In this document: positions 17,106 through 27,089 of the stretch, in pieces
How positions within the stretch are numbered: the stretch's first letter is position 1
Layout of the letters: the number at the start of each line of letters is the position of its first letter
Assembly (NCBI GenBank): GCA_905480645.1
Contig: CAJQRC010000018.1
Span: forward strand, 1-64,000
Reading direction: 5' to 3'
Length of the DNA stretch: 64,000 bases
Source of the DNA: an uncultured Tateyamaria sp.
Lineage (GTDB): Bacteria > Pseudomonadota > Alphaproteobacteria > Rhodobacterales > Rhodobacteraceae
Translations under genes and position numbers: made by a program
Notes under the pieces: model-generated
Told to the model about the DNA's origin: nothing
Seen by the model: the letters and a program-made list of their open reading frames with translations, nothing else
Databases searched by the model: none

Positions 17106-17582
17106 TCATGTTTCTTCACTAAATATCGCGAGGCTAAGCCAATCAGCTACAATTGCAGGTTTATTTTCGTCCTCAATTTCAATAGTCAAAGCCATTTCAC
17201 GAAGCAAATCTGTTGAGCTTTTTTGAACCACTCCTGAAACCTTAAATCGCCCACGCAATCGACTTCCCACTTTAACAGGTGTAATGAACCGTAATTTGTT
17301 GAAACCATAATTTATCGACATTACTTGGCCAAGCGCTGAATCTAGGCAATCATAAGAGAATCTGCTCGCCAAGCTCAGTGTTAGAAAACCATGAGCAATA
17401 GTGCCACCATAAGACGTCTCGCGCACCACCCGTTCTGGACTTACATGGATCCATTGATCGTCATAAGTCGTCTCAGCAAACCTATTTATCACAGATTGAT
17501 CAATCTTTATCCATTGAGAAACGCCAACTTCTTGTCCAATTTTTAATTCTAAAGCAACTTTCGCAGCAGAAATATTTTTCAT
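17106..17582 (-). CDS. MaoC-like (R)-hydratase / dehydratase
   Basis: A 158-aa hot-dog-fold protein of the MaoC family, whose members hydrate 2-enoyl-CoA to (R)-3-hydroxyacyl-CoA. The hydratase-2 motif is visible: YDDQWIHVSPERV supplies the catalytic Asp/His pair, and GGTIAHGFLTLSLASRF follows at about residues 60-76. It is 53 bp upstream of aroQ on the same strand. Substrate unknown; the surrounding acyl-CoA genes suggest a fatty-acid or side-chain substrate. Confidence 0.85.
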   Translation of the reverse strand: MKNISAAKVALELKIGQEVGVSQWIKIDQSVINRFAETTYDDQWIHVSPERVVRETSYGGTIAHGFLTLSLASRFSYDCLDSALGQVMSINYGFNKLRFITPVKVGSRLRGRFKVSGVVQKSSTDLLREMALTIEIEDENKPAIVADWLSLAIFSEET

Positions 17583-17724
17583 TTAACCACTCCATATAAA
17601 AGCACACGAAAAGACTAACTTTATCAACATATTTATATTTAAGACCTTAAAATAAGCCCACAGCCCATCTAATGATCTGGTAGTGTAAGTCTTACTATTT
17701 CTTACTTAGCCTGCAGTTTGATCA

Positions 17725-18726
17725 TCAACTTTTTCCCACCTTAAGTACCACTTTTCCAAGAACTTTTCGGTTGGCTATAGCACTAAGTGCACCTGCCGCA
17801 TTTTCAATTGGAAAACAGGCTGAGATCTGCGGCTTAATTTGACCATTTACATACAGATTAGACAGTTCAGATATATTTTTTTTGTGACCTTGTAGATTGC
17901 GTTGCATTGATGCACCCCAAAATACACCAACAATCTGACAAGACTTTAGCAAGCAAAGATTGAACGGGACTGCTGGTATTCCTGCTGGGAAACCCACTAC
18001 AAGAAAACGTCCGTTCCAATTCATTGACCTAATCACTGGCTCAGAATACCCACCTCCCACAGCGTCATATGCAACATCAATGCCCCCAGAGGGAGCTAAA
18101 TTTTTAATTGTGACGGATAATTTTTTTTGTGCAGCCCTATCCATTTTTAAGGGATACACAATTGTGGTATCAGCACCTAAAGTTTTGCAAAAATCTGCTT
18201 TTTTATTTGAACTAACCGCAGCTATTACATGAGCTCCCACAGCTTTACCCAACTCGATTGCAGCAGCTCCAACACCACCAGCAGCACCAAGTATTAACAG
18301 AGTTTCACCAGCTTGAATTTTTGCCCGATCTTTTAGCGCATGATACGAGGTTCCATAAGTGAAAACAAAACATGCAGCTTGATCAAAGGGCATCTTATCC
18401 GGGATTTTCGAACAAACGTTTGTGGAAACGCAGATTTTAGTTACAAATCCACCGAACCCACACAACGCCATTACTCGATCGCCTACCGCCCAATCTTCCA
18501 CACTTTCACCAACAGCATCAATTACGCCTGCTACCTCGCCGCCAGGCGCAAAAGGCCGCGTTGGTTTTATTTGATAAAGGTCTTTAATAATCAACGTATC
18601 AGGAAAATTTACACCAGCCGCCTTAACCGCAATGCGAACTTCACCCTGCTTAGGTACAGGATCCGGAAGTTCTGTCCATTTTAGAGATTCTGGATCGCCT
18701 GGTACGGTACTTAGCATTGCTTTCAT
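17725..18726 (-). CDS. NADPH:quinone oxidoreductase-like MDR protein
   Basis: A 333-aa zinc-independent medium-chain dehydrogenase/reductase of the Qor type: GVNFPDTLIIKDLYQ, PFAPGGEVAGVIDAVG, the substrate-loop TYGTSYHALKDRA and the cofactor site LILGAAGGVGAAAIELGKAVG. Such proteins reduce quinones or enoyl-CoA-type substrates with NADPH; the substrate is not predictable here. I use the ATG at 18726 because MKAMLSTVPG is the usual family start; six codons upstream at 18744 is an alternative. Divergent from the thiolase gene. Confidence 0.85.
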   Translation of the reverse strand: MKAMLSTVPGDPESLKWTELPDPVPKQGEVRIAVKAAGVNFPDTLIIKDLYQIKPTRPFAPGGEVAGVIDAVGESVEDWAVGDRVMALCGFGGFVTKICVSTNVCSKIPDKMPFDQAACFVFTYGTSYHALKDRAKIQAGETLLILGAAGGVGAAAIELGKAVGAHVIAAVSSNKKADFCKTLGADTTIVYPLKMDRAAQKKLSVTIKNLAPSGGIDVAYDAVGGGYSEPVIRSMNWNGRFLVVGFPAGIPAVPFNLCLLKSCQIVGVFWGASMQRNLQGHKKNISELSNLYVNGQIKPQISACFPIENAAGALSAIANRKVLGKVVLKVGKS

Positions 18727-18744
18727 ATTATTGCTTTCTAACAT

Positions 18745-19156
18745 TATATTCTGATATAGTGGTAACGGTAAAACACTCCGAGCATAGACATTTCATGTAC
18801 TTGAAGTTTTCTAAATCAACTTCGGATAATCCCTCGGCTGCTTCATTTTTACCGGAAAAAGTTTTTGAATGATGTCTTTTGATTTCCAAGGTCAAATATT
18901 TCATATCTCAATACTACGTAATTTTATCCTTGAGAAATTTTTAAATTGCTAAGGCTGTTATATTTAACCAATGACAGCTAAGAAATACAGAGCTGTAAAA
19001 TCCTAAAATTAATGATTCAGTTTTAAAATGAAAAAGTTTGATGTAATCTACGTAGACACTCTAGGCTCTTTGTTGTCCTAATGAGTCAACATTCGATAGC
19101 TCAGGCCAAACTCATACTCATACTAATAGCAAATAAGCACAAAAGAAGGTAAATTC
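18745..19156. other. Divergent intergenic region, no gene seen
   Basis: About 410 bp between two divergent acyl-CoA-region genes. No frame on either strand resembles a protein, and I saw no RNA gene. It must hold the promoters for the quinone oxidoreductase and thiolase genes. Confidence 0.5.
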
Positions 19157-20353
19157 ATGCGCGACGCCGTTATTGTCTCTACAGCGCGAACTCCGATTGG
19201 CAAGGCCTATCGGGGTGCATTTAATGCAACGACACCGCAACAACTTGCAGCCCATGCAATCTCTAACGCAGTTTTAAGGGCGGGATTGGAAGGGGCGGAA
19301 ATCGAAGATGTAATTGTGGGTGCTGCGTTACAACAGGGATATACGGCGTCAAATATTGCCAGACAAGCGGCAATTCGTGCGGGACTAAACGTATCAACCG
19401 CCGCAATGTCACTGGATCGACAATGTGCGTCCGGTATGATGGCTATAGCCGCAGCATCAAAACAGATAATTAACGATGGGCACAATATAATTATAGGTGC
19501 TGGTGTCGAGAGTGTCTCTATGGTGCAAACTAACGATATGAGGGTTAACGTTGATCCATGGTTAAAATCACATAAGCCTGAAATTTACATGACAATGCTC
19601 GAGACTGCAGAAACTGTAGCTGCTCGATATGGTGTGACACGAGAACAACAAGACCATTATGCGGTTCTATCTCAAGCAAGAACTGCAATAGCGCAGGCGG
19701 CAGGAAAGTTTGATGAGGAAATAGTGCCAATAACTACTATAATGAAAATTCAGGATCGCGAAACAAAAGAAATTACAGAAAAGACAATAATACTCGATAA
19801 AGATGAAGGAAATCGTCCCGATACGACGTATGAGAATATTGCTAGTTTAAAGCCTGTTTTTACTGATGGCATAAATTTGACACAGGGTCAGTGCATCACT
19901 GCTGGTAATGCTTCGCAGCTCAGCGATGGAGCATCTGCAGCCGTAGTAATGGAGTCTTCTTTAGCCGAGAGACGCGGGCTTTCGCCACTTGGCCGTTGTG
20001 TTGGAGTCGTTTCAATAGGGTGTGAACCAGACGAAATGGGTATTGGACCAGTTTTTGCTGTACCAAAGTTACTCGAACTGCATGGTTTAAAAATGGATGA
20101 TGTTGGACTTTGGGAACTTAACGAAGCTTTTGCAGTTCAGGTCATTTATTGCCGCGATACTCTGGGAATTCCAAATGAACTATTAAACGTTAATGGTGGC
20201 GCTATTTCGATTGGTCACCCATATGGCATGTCTGGAGCGAGAATGGTTGGTCATGCTTTAATTGAGGGTAAACGCCGCAATACAAAATACGTCGTCTGTA
20301 CGATGTGCGTTGGAGGTGGTATGGGCGCTGCAGGCCTTTTTGAAGTGCTGTAA
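19157..20353 (+). CDS. Thiolase (acetyl-CoA C-acyltransferase)
   Basis: A 398-aa thiolase catalysing the CoA-dependent cleavage of 3-ketoacyl-CoA or, in reverse, its condensation. The nucleophile is Cys90 in [13 protein letters not shown]; the acid/base residues are in [15 protein letters not shown] and [16 protein letters not shown] near the C-terminus. NEAFAVQ is also present. The start ATGCGCGACGCC follows GAAGG. The long central segment ending in [18 protein letters not shown] is normal. It leads a plus-strand series with the oxidoreductase and phosphotransferase genes, suggesting a degradative acyl-CoA pathway. Confidence 0.92.
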   Translation: MRDAVIVSTARTPIGKAYRGAFNATTPQQLAAHAISNAVLRAGLEGAEIEDVIVGAALQQGYTASNIARQAAIRAGLNVSTAAMSLDRQCASGMMAIAAASKQIINDGHNIIIGAGVESVSMVQTNDMRVNVDPWLKSHKPEIYMTMLETAETVAARYGVTREQQDHYAVLSQARTAIAQAAGKFDEEIVPITTIMKIQDRETKEITEKTIILDKDEGNRPDTTYENIASLKPVFTDGINLTQGQCITAGNASQLSDGASAAVVMESSLAERRGLSPLGRCVGVVSIGCEPDEMGIGPVFAVPKLLELHGLKMDDVGLWELNEAFAVQVIYCRDTLGIPNELLNVNGGAISIGHPYGMSGARMVGHALIEGKRRNTKYVVCTMCVGGGMGAAGLFEVL

Positions 20354-20421
20354 GAGCAACTAGCTAGCTGAAACTGTACCTTTTAATGTGTAATTTTAAA
20401 TTTCAAAGGATGAAGTAGGAT

Positions 20422-21420
20422 TTGAATACCCAATCAGACAAACATTTACCTAAAGTCTTACAAGGATTACGAATTCCAGTCATTGCAGCCCCACTATTTA
20501 TAATATCAGTTCCTAAACTGGTTATTGCACAATGCAAAGCTGGCATTATAGGATCATTCCCTGCATTAAACGCGCGCGAATCTGAAGGTGAACCACCACT
20601 TTTAGGGAAGTGGCTCACAGAAATTAGTGAAGAATTAGATAGGTATAACCAACGTAATCCAGATACCCCAGCGGCACCTTTTGCAGTAAATCAAATTGTG
20701 CATCGTTCAAATACAAGGCTCGACCGCGACCTTGAGATTTGTGTCCGCCACAATGTTCCACTCTGGATTACATCTTTGGGCGCACGTGTTGAGGTGAATG
20801 AAGCAGCGCATTCATGCGGTGGAATAGTTCTACACGATATTATCAACAATACTTTTGCCCGCAAAGCAATTGAGAAGGGCGCTGACGGGCTTGTTGCAGT
20901 CGCTGCAGGAGCAGGAGGCCATGCCGGCCAGCAATCACCCTTTGCTTTGATCCGCGAAATCCGAGAGTGGTTTAATGGAACGTTGGCCCTTTCAGGGGCG
21001 ATTGCAACTGGTGAATCCTTGTTGGCGGCACGCACATTAGGAGCAGATTTTGGCTACATTGGATCTCCCTTTATTGCAACTGACGAAGCAAACGCACATG
21101 TTGATTACAAAGAGATGATTACTCAAAGTGGAGCAGAGGATATAATTTATTCTTCATTATTTACAGGCGTTTGGGGTAATTACCTTCGTGGCTCTGTTGA
21201 AAATGCAGGTATGGACCCAAACAATCTTCCACAAGCAGATGCATCATCAATGAACTTTTCCGCAGGATCGTCCAAACCAAAAGCTTGGAAAACTGTTTGG
21301 GGGTCAGGGCAGGGGATTGGCCCCATCAAATCAGTCGAGCCTACAGCTGCGTTAGTAGATCGAATTGTGAAAGAGTATGAAATTGCTGGCAACCAAATGA
21401 TCCTAAATCTAAAAAAATAA
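20422..21420 (+). CDS. Nitronate monooxygenase / 2-nitropropane dioxygenase-like FMN protein
   Basis: A 332-aa FMN-dependent TIM-barrel protein. PVIAAPLFIISVPKLVIAQC opens the barrel, ADGLVAVAAGAGGHAGQQSP is the conserved GGHAG flavin-phosphate region, and LSGAIATGESLLAARTLGAD and GYIGSPFIATDEAN follow. The start is TTG at 20422, after AAAGGATGAAGTAGGA. Many members act on alkyl nitronates, but in acyl-CoA clusters the real substrate is often unknown. It ends one base before the phosphotransferase gene, so the two are one operon. Confidence 0.85.
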   Translation: MNTQSDKHLPKVLQGLRIPVIAAPLFIISVPKLVIAQCKAGIIGSFPALNARESEGEPPLLGKWLTEISEELDRYNQRNPDTPAAPFAVNQIVHRSNTRLDRDLEICVRHNVPLWITSLGARVEVNEAAHSCGGIVLHDIINNTFARKAIEKGADGLVAVAAGAGGHAGQQSPFALIREIREWFNGTLALSGAIATGESLLAARTLGADFGYIGSPFIATDEANAHVDYKEMITQSGAEDIIYSSLFTGVWGNYLRGSVENAGMDPNNLPQADASSMNFSAGSSKPKAWKTVWGSGQGIGPIKSVEPTAALVDRIVKEYEIAGNQMILNLKK

Positions 21421-21421
21421 T

Positions 21422-22462
21422 ATGTTTGTTCCACAAAAACTTGATACCAATGCAGTCAGTCTGTATCTTCGTGATCGGCTGCCAGGGTTTGACAAACCTA
21501 TAACTGCCCAAAAATTTAATACAGGTCAGTCCAACCCAACCTTCCTTTTGGAAACTTGTGTTGGCAATTATGTATTGCGCCAGAAGCCACCAGGAGTACT
21601 GTTAAAGTCTGCACATGCTGTTGATAGGGAGTTTCGTGTCCAAAAAGCACTAGCTGGATCAGATATTCCCGTAGCAAAAATGCATGTTTTATGCATAGAT
21701 TCCAGTATTATAGGCTCTGATTTTTATGTGATGGAACACATACATGGACGAAATTTCAACGATCCAAAAATGTCTGAAATTAGTAACCAAAGCCGGACAG
21801 CAATTATCAAAAATATGAATCGTGTTCTAGCTGCGCTACACGCGGTGGACATCGATACTTTAAAGCTAAATGATTTTGGGCCACCGGGGAATTATCTAGA
21901 ACGACAAATACGTCGTTGGACAAAACAGTATTGCGCATCAGAGACTCAGAACATCCCTGCCATGAATATCTTAATTCAACGTTTAAAACTCGAGATGCCG
22001 ATTGATGATGGTAAACGTGCTTTGGTACATGGAGACTACCGCATTGATAATTTAATATTTGAGAGTGCTGGCACAGAGTGTCTGGCTGTTTTAGATTGGG
22101 AGCTTAGCACAATCGGGCATCCATATGCTGATCTGGCATCAGTTATCATGCAATGGCAATTGCCTTCTAACAGAGATGCTCGCGGTCTTTCGGGTATTGA
22201 TCGTGGGGCCCTTGGTCTTCCATCAGATACTGAATTTGTGGAAGAGTACTGCGAACTGCGCGGTTTAGATACAATTGAAAACTTCCAGTTTTTTCTTGGT
22301 TTTAGTTTTTTCAGAATGGCCGCAATAATTCAAGGAGTACTGAAAAGGGCACTAGACGGCAACGCCTCTAATCCGGAGCGCGCATTAAAAATGGGTTCTC
22401 TCGTATCAACTTTTGCAGACGATGGACTGAAAGCATTAGACCAAAAAAACTATTACTTTTAA
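21422..22462 (+). CDS. Phosphotransferase (APH / ACAD10-like) family protein
   Basis: A 346-aa aminoglycoside-phosphotransferase-fold kinase. Motifs: GQSNPTFLLET, YVLRQKPPG (ATP-binding lysine region), HAVDREFRVQKALAGSDIPV, LVHGDYRIDNLIF (catalytic Asp and Asn) and LAVLDWELSTIGHPYADLAS (Mg-binding Asp). This subgroup often neighbours acyl-CoA dehydrogenases and thiolases and is proposed to phosphorylate 4-hydroxyacyl-CoA, which would fit the context. The ATG at 21422 follows the preceding stop directly. Confidence 0.88.
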   Translation: MFVPQKLDTNAVSLYLRDRLPGFDKPITAQKFNTGQSNPTFLLETCVGNYVLRQKPPGVLLKSAHAVDREFRVQKALAGSDIPVAKMHVLCIDSSIIGSDFYVMEHIHGRNFNDPKMSEISNQSRTAIIKNMNRVLAALHAVDIDTLKLNDFGPPGNYLERQIRRWTKQYCASETQNIPAMNILIQRLKLEMPIDDGKRALVHGDYRIDNLIFESAGTECLAVLDWELSTIGHPYADLASVIMQWQLPSNRDARGLSGIDRGALGLPSDTEFVEEYCELRGLDTIENFQFFLGFSFFRMAAIIQGVLKRALDGNASNPERALKMGSLVSTFADDGLKALDQKNYYF

Positions 22463-22810
22463 CTAAATAAAATGATAGCTGACATAATCATTTCCTCACA
22501 GTAGTTTGGCCACGGTAGGTATGCTGGATAATTAGAGGTATGATGCGCGGCGCGAAAACGCTCATCTCCATATATTGGAAATTAATATTCTAAAATTGCG
22601 ATACTTTCCATTATTGTGATTTCCTCATCAACAAGTAACGGAACTCGCTCCATAAGATGTAACGACCGTTACTCAGATTTTGGCATGGGGTTTTCGCATG
22701 GTACGATCGCCCAATTTAAAACTGCTCAACTGATATTTGAGTTCCAATTCATCAAGTAACAAAATACTACGTACCGCACGGTTCTTTGGAGCAAAGTACA
22801 ATTTAAACAT
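22463..22810 (-). pseudogene. Glutathione S-transferase remnant
   Basis: On the minus strand, a GGAGG site and ATG at 22810 open a frame MFKLYFAPKNRAVRSILLLD that has the look of a GST N-terminal thioredoxin-like domain, but it stops after about 47 codons. A shifted frame then resumes with ERVPLLVDEEITIMESIAIL, the classic GST cis-proline and ESxAI glutathione-binding motif, reaches another stop, and continues through FPIYGDERFRAAHHTSNYPA and YLPWPNYCEEMIM. The C-terminal domain is missing; the remnant ends against the phosphotransferase stop. This is a frameshifted, truncated gene. Confidence 0.75.
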
Positions 22811-22918
22811 TCTTACCTCCAATATGTTAATCCTGAATTTAGGCAGATCTCTTTTGCTTTGTTAATGTTGTTGGTCTCGGTATTAAAAAATATAACTCAC
22901 TACATTTGGAGACCCTTT

Positions 22919-23662
22919 ATGGATGATACAGATTGGATTAAACAGCGCGATGACGGTGAAATTCGTCACTTGATCCTTAACGCAGCTCCAGCAAATACCT
23001 TGCTTCCTGATCGTCTTTTTGAACTGATAGAAGTGATTAAAGATGCAGAAGCCACAAACCACGTAAGAGCAATTATAATTTCTAGTGCTCTCAGAATATT
23101 TTCTGCTGGTCTCGACTTAAAAAGTGCATGTAACTTCGATTTAGCTGAACAAATCAGAACTGTAGCTGGGTTAAATGAAAGTTTTTTACGTTTATTTTCC
23201 TGTGATAAACCAGTATTAGTGGCCATAAATGGTGCTGCAATAGCAGGTGGATTATTTTTTGTTCTTTCAGCAGATTATCGTTTATCAACATCACGATCAA
23301 AGTTTGGATTAGCCGAAGTTCGTGCTGGCGTAGATTTTCCGATCGGACCGATGGAAATAGCACGCGCCATGATGGCACCCAATGATTTACGGCGGTTAAT
23401 GATGCGTGGTCAAATGATTGACGTAGAAGTGGCAAAAAAAATGGGTTTTATTGATGAGATTGTATTGGAAAAGGACTTAATCACGCAAGCAACCAGAGCA
23501 GCTAAGGAGTTTGTAGCCATTCCACCCAAAGCGTATGCATCAGTTAAAAAACAAATCAGAGGAAAGACAATTGCGCTGATTGAAGGCCAAATGGGACTAA
23601 TACAGCAAGAGTGGTTCACATCCGAAACACGTAAAGCAATGACAAATATGCTCGAGTTGTAA
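22919..23662 (+). CDS. Enoyl-CoA hydratase/isomerase (crotonase) family protein
   Basis: A 247-aa crotonase-fold protein from the ATG at 22919, which has GGAG upstream; 20 earlier in-frame codons look non-coding. The oxyanion-hole motifs are present: SSALRIFSAGLDLKSA and AINGAAIAGGLFFVLSADYR. FGLAEVRAGVDFPIG supplies the second catalytic glutamate. The first catalytic glutamate (GGGxE in classic hydratases) is replaced by a hydrophobic residue (GGLFF), so simple hydration is doubtful and an isomerase or other role is likelier. The stop is followed one base later by the serine-hydrolase gene. Confidence 0.88.
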   Translation: MDDTDWIKQRDDGEIRHLILNAAPANTLLPDRLFELIEVIKDAEATNHVRAIIISSALRIFSAGLDLKSACNFDLAEQIRTVAGLNESFLRLFSCDKPVLVAINGAAIAGGLFFVLSADYRLSTSRSKFGLAEVRAGVDFPIGPMEIARAMMAPNDLRRLMMRGQMIDVEVAKKMGFIDEIVLEKDLITQATRAAKEFVAIPPKAYASVKKQIRGKTIALIEGQMGLIQQEWFTSETRKAMTNMLEL

Positions 23663-23663
23663 A

Positions 23664-24884
23664 ATGGCGTTCAAACTTGAAAAAAAACTTTTGAGCCGTA
23701 TTTCTGTTTGGGCCGAACGCTATGTAAAAGAGCAAAAGTTTGCAGGTTTATCGATAATGGTAAAACAGGCCGGTCAAGAGGTTTTTTTTAACGCAGTTGG
23801 TCAACTGGACATAGAAAGTGGCAAGCCTTTCGCTCGTGATACAGTCGCACGCATCTATTCAATGACAAAACCCATAACGGCACTTGCGTTAATGACCTTA
23901 GTTGAAAAAGGGTACTTAAGTCTAAACACTCCTGTTTCAGCTTTTTTGCCTGAGTTTACTAACTGCCATGCGTTGATACCCAAAGCCAAATCAATGGAAC
24001 AAACTTTTGCATGCCAACCACCAACTCTACATCAGTTACTAACTCACACTTCAGGTCTAAGCTACTCATTTAATAAATCCTTAGTTTCTGACGCTATGAA
24101 AAAAAGAAATATAGATTTTAGTCCTGATTCAGGCACATTAGCGGACCAATGTAAATCAGTAGCAACTCTGCCATTAGCATTTCAACCAGGTGAAAAATGG
24201 GAATATTCTGTTGGTATCGATATCATCGGTCGGGTGATTGAGGTTGTAACTGGTCAAAATCTTGGTGAGTTTCTCATGCAACAAGTTTTTGAACCCTTAG
24301 AAATAAAAGAGACCTCTTTTTCGGTTAAACCAAATCAGCAAAGACGTTTTGCTAGCCTTTATACACCATTTACCAGTGATCCTATGTACTTGGGACAGCA
24401 TGCAGATGATAATTCGACGTTGCATGCTATTGATAACACGCTCGGGTCACCTTTTCTTGAGCCAACGTTGCATTCTGGCGGAGGTGGACTTGTTGGCACA
24501 ATTGATGATTATATGAAATTTGCGGAGTGCTTGCGCCGTAATGGGCAGGGCCCAAACGAAAAAATTATTTCTAAATCAACAGCAAAATTTATGCTGGCTA
24601 ACCACTTACAGGGTGATATTGCGAGCCTTGGCACCACAAGTTTTGCTGAACAGCCAATGGATGGGGTAGGTTTTAGTTTAGCGGGCGCCGTTATTATTGA
24701 TCCAGCACTTAGTACAGTGCCAGGCTCTATTGGTGACTTTAGTTGGGGCGGAATAGCTTCCACTTTTTTCTGGGTAGACCCAATAAACCATCTATCTGTA
24801 GTGATGTTCACTCAGCTCGCCCCGTCTTCCAGTTACCCAGTCAGAGCAGAACTAAAAGCTCTTGTACATGGAGCATTATCATAG
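23664..24884 (+). CDS. Beta-lactamase-family serine hydrolase
   Basis: A 406-aa protein of the class C beta-lactamase / esterase EstB fold. The catalytic SxxK is in RIYSMTKPITALALMTL (about residue 66), the second motif tyrosine in WEYSVGIDIIGRVIE, and HSGGGGLVGTIDDYMKFA provides the third-motif region. No signal peptide is visible, so it is probably a cytoplasmic esterase rather than an antibiotic-resistance enzyme. It begins one base after the crotonase stop; the pair form an operon. Confidence 0.88.
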   Translation: MAFKLEKKLLSRISVWAERYVKEQKFAGLSIMVKQAGQEVFFNAVGQLDIESGKPFARDTVARIYSMTKPITALALMTLVEKGYLSLNTPVSAFLPEFTNCHALIPKAKSMEQTFACQPPTLHQLLTHTSGLSYSFNKSLVSDAMKKRNIDFSPDSGTLADQCKSVATLPLAFQPGEKWEYSVGIDIIGRVIEVVTGQNLGEFLMQQVFEPLEIKETSFSVKPNQQRRFASLYTPFTSDPMYLGQHADDNSTLHAIDNTLGSPFLEPTLHSGGGGLVGTIDDYMKFAECLRRNGQGPNEKIISKSTAKFMLANHLQGDIASLGTTSFAEQPMDGVGFSLAGAVIIDPALSTVPGSIGDFSWGGIASTFFWVDPINHLSVVMFTQLAPSSSYPVRAELKALVHGALS

Positions 24885-25173
24885 ATAATAAAATCCAAAG
24901 TTTAATAGAAAGAAAAAATTCAATTATTACAAAGGTAAAGGTCTAAATAGGGACCAATGATTTGATGTGTATCCCCAAAAATATTCTCACTCTCAAAATA
25001 AAGAAAACTCTTCGTTAAATATAAATATTAGGATAGAAATTCTTTAGATATGGATAGAAAAATATACAACTGATGCAACAAATAGAGTAAGATGATGCAC
25101 TTAATTTCTTTAATTCATGCTTTATTTTTTTAAATAATAGTTTGGCATTTTTATAATTATTTTAGGAATATAA

Positions 25174-26040
25174 ATGACAGCCGCGCATCTTACTTTGTTA
25201 AACCTACTAGCCGTTGAACGTTTAGAAGTTGACCTTTTTCGTGGCTCAGGGCAGGGGGGAGAAACCCCAACCCGGATTTTTGGAGGGCAGGTCATCGGAC
25301 AAGCTTTGGCCTCTGCTTATCATACGGTTGAAAAAAGGCTGTGCCATAGCCTTCATGCGTATTTCATTCGTCCCGGCGACCCATCAATTCCAGTTATTTA
25401 TCAAGTCGATCGAGCTCGGGATGGTGGCAGCTTTACAACGCGGCGGGTTGTGGCAATCCAAAATGGAAAACAGATCTTGAATATGTCAGCATCATTTCAC
25501 GTTGATGAAGAAGGATGGAGCCATCAACACCAAATGCCCGTTGTTGAAGGTCCTGAAACGCTCGCTGATCGCTCTACTCTGCGTGAAGCAGTGTTGAATA
25601 AAATTGCGGCACCCCATCGTGATGAATTTCTTAGAGAGCGACCTATTGATATCCGAGAAGTCGCACCACGAGATTTTTTCAAGCCCAAACCGGCTAATGA
25701 TGTAAATCATTTGTGGTTCAGAATGGCAGCAGCGCGAGGTATAACAGCCCAGTTACAACATTGCTTACTAGCATATGCATCAGACATGAATCTTCTTGGA
25801 TCTGCTCTAAGACCCCATGGTCAAACTTGGTTTACTGGAGACGTAATGGCTGCCAGCCTTGATCACTCAATGTGGTTTCATGGCCCAACAAAATTTTCGG
25901 ATTGGCATTTGTATACAATGGATAGTCCATGGTCCGGTGGAGGACGCGGTTTTAACCGTGGTTTAATCTACAATCAAAATGGCTCGTTGATTGCTTCAGT
26001 AGCACAAGAAGGATTGTTGCGAAAAGCTCGACGAAACTAA
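25174..26040 (+). CDS. tesB: Acyl-CoA thioesterase II
   Basis: A 288-aa TesB-type double-hot-dog thioesterase that hydrolyses acyl-CoA to free acid and CoA. Motifs: RIFGGQVIGQALASAYHTV, HSLHAYFIRPGDPSIPVIY, RDGGSFTTRRVVAIQNGK, LLAYASDMNLLGSALRPH (catalytic Asp), LDHSMWFH and LYTMDSPWSGGGRGFNRG. Length and domain order are typical of E. coli TesB. It stands alone after a 289-bp AT-rich gap (24885-25173) in which I see no gene. Confidence 0.93.
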   Translation: MTAAHLTLLNLLAVERLEVDLFRGSGQGGETPTRIFGGQVIGQALASAYHTVEKRLCHSLHAYFIRPGDPSIPVIYQVDRARDGGSFTTRRVVAIQNGKQILNMSASFHVDEEGWSHQHQMPVVEGPETLADRSTLREAVLNKIAAPHRDEFLRERPIDIREVAPRDFFKPKPANDVNHLWFRMAAARGITAQLQHCLLAYASDMNLLGSALRPHGQTWFTGDVMAASLDHSMWFHGPTKFSDWHLYTMDSPWSGGGRGFNRGLIYNQNGSLIASVAQEGLLRKARRN

Positions 26041-26128
26041 CTTTTAGATGCTGAGCATTCCAAGAAGAAAAGAGGTGTTGTCGAACTTGCACCTAGATTT
26101 TAGGTTTCAAAAAAGTATATTTTAACTA

Positions 26129-26896
26129 TCAAATATTATTGAAGTGCCGGTTCAGTTTCCGCATGCCGCCAATCCAGCGGTCATAATTAGCTGTTTTACC
26201 ACGTATGTAATCTAAAACGGCAGGGTGAGGGAGAATTAAGAAATTTTCAGAGCGAATTGCCTCTATACACGAAACTGCGACTTCTGCTGGCTCCAGCATT
26301 CCATCTAAAGTTGAGACATGGTTTTCATTTCCTTCTATCATAGCTGTGCGAACTGCTTGTGGGCACAATACAGAAACTCTTATACCTGCGTCCCCGTGCG
26401 TAAACGCCAACCATTCAGAAAATCCAACTGAGGCATGCTTTGTTACACCATAAGGAGCACTCCCAATCTGGTTCAATAATCCAGCAGCTGAGGCAGTATT
26501 CAATAAATACCCACCACCACGGGCAATCATCAGTGGCACAACGTGTCGGGCGGCGTAAACCTGAGACATTACATTAACTTCCCATAACCGCTGCCAATCT
26601 TCGTTAGATGCTTCCAAGCCGCCTTCAATTAGGGCACCAGCATTAGAACAGAATAAATCAATAGGACCTAATTTTTTTTCAACTTTAGCAATCAGATCTG
26701 CGATTAAACGTTCAGAGGAAACATCACATTCAATGGCTATACCATTAATAAGGTTAGATGTTTTCCTTGCACCACTTATATCTTGGTCTACACAAACTAT
26801 CACTTTTGCACCTTCAGAAGCAAAAGCAACACATAATGCGCGTCCGATACCTGCTGCAGCTCCAGTAACAACAATTATCTTATCTTTAAGTTCCAT
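26129..26896 (-). CDS. SDR-family oxidoreductase
   Basis: A 255-aa classical short-chain dehydrogenase. The cofactor motif VTGAAAGIGRALCVAFASEG is at about residues 10-29, followed by an acidic residue (VCVDQD) that suggests NAD(H) preference. CSNAGA follows near residue 90, and NTASAAGLLNQIGSAPYGVT holds the catalytic Ser and Tyr, with Lys next. The C-terminal part (LPHPAVLDYIRGKTANYDRW) resembles SDRs of acyl-CoA or steroid catabolic contexts. Substrate unknown. It is convergent with tesB. Confidence 0.88.
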   Translation of the reverse strand: MELKDKIIVVTGAAAGIGRALCVAFASEGAKVIVCVDQDISGARKTSNLINGIAIECDVSSERLIADLIAKVEKKLGPIDLFCSNAGALIEGGLEASNEDWQRLWEVNVMSQVYAARHVVPLMIARGGGYLLNTASAAGLLNQIGSAPYGVTKHASVGFSEWLAFTHGDAGIRVSVLCPQAVRTAMIEGNENHVSTLDGMLEPAEVAVSCIEAIRSENFLILPHPAVLDYIRGKTANYDRWIGGMRKLNRHFNNI

Positions 26897-27089
26897 TACA
26901 TAAAGTGTCCTTTAAATACTGAACTTTATTTTGACTTGTTTATTTTACAACAGATTATTGAATAAATAACACAATGCTTCCTATTTTGTTAAGCTGAGTA
27001 GAGCAGGCTCTATTATGGAATGTGTTGAATTTTGATAATTTAAAATTCGCATAATATACATTATGTTAATTATTTTCAAACAAATAAAC

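Noticed and set aside
22919-23662. DmdD, the methylthioacryloyl-CoA hydratase
   Set aside because: The first catalytic glutamate needed for hydration is not present at the normal position.
26041-26128. Hairpin AGGTG...CACCT between tesB and the SDR gene as a shared terminator
   Set aside because: Only a 5-bp stem with a long loop and no clean T-run; unsupported.
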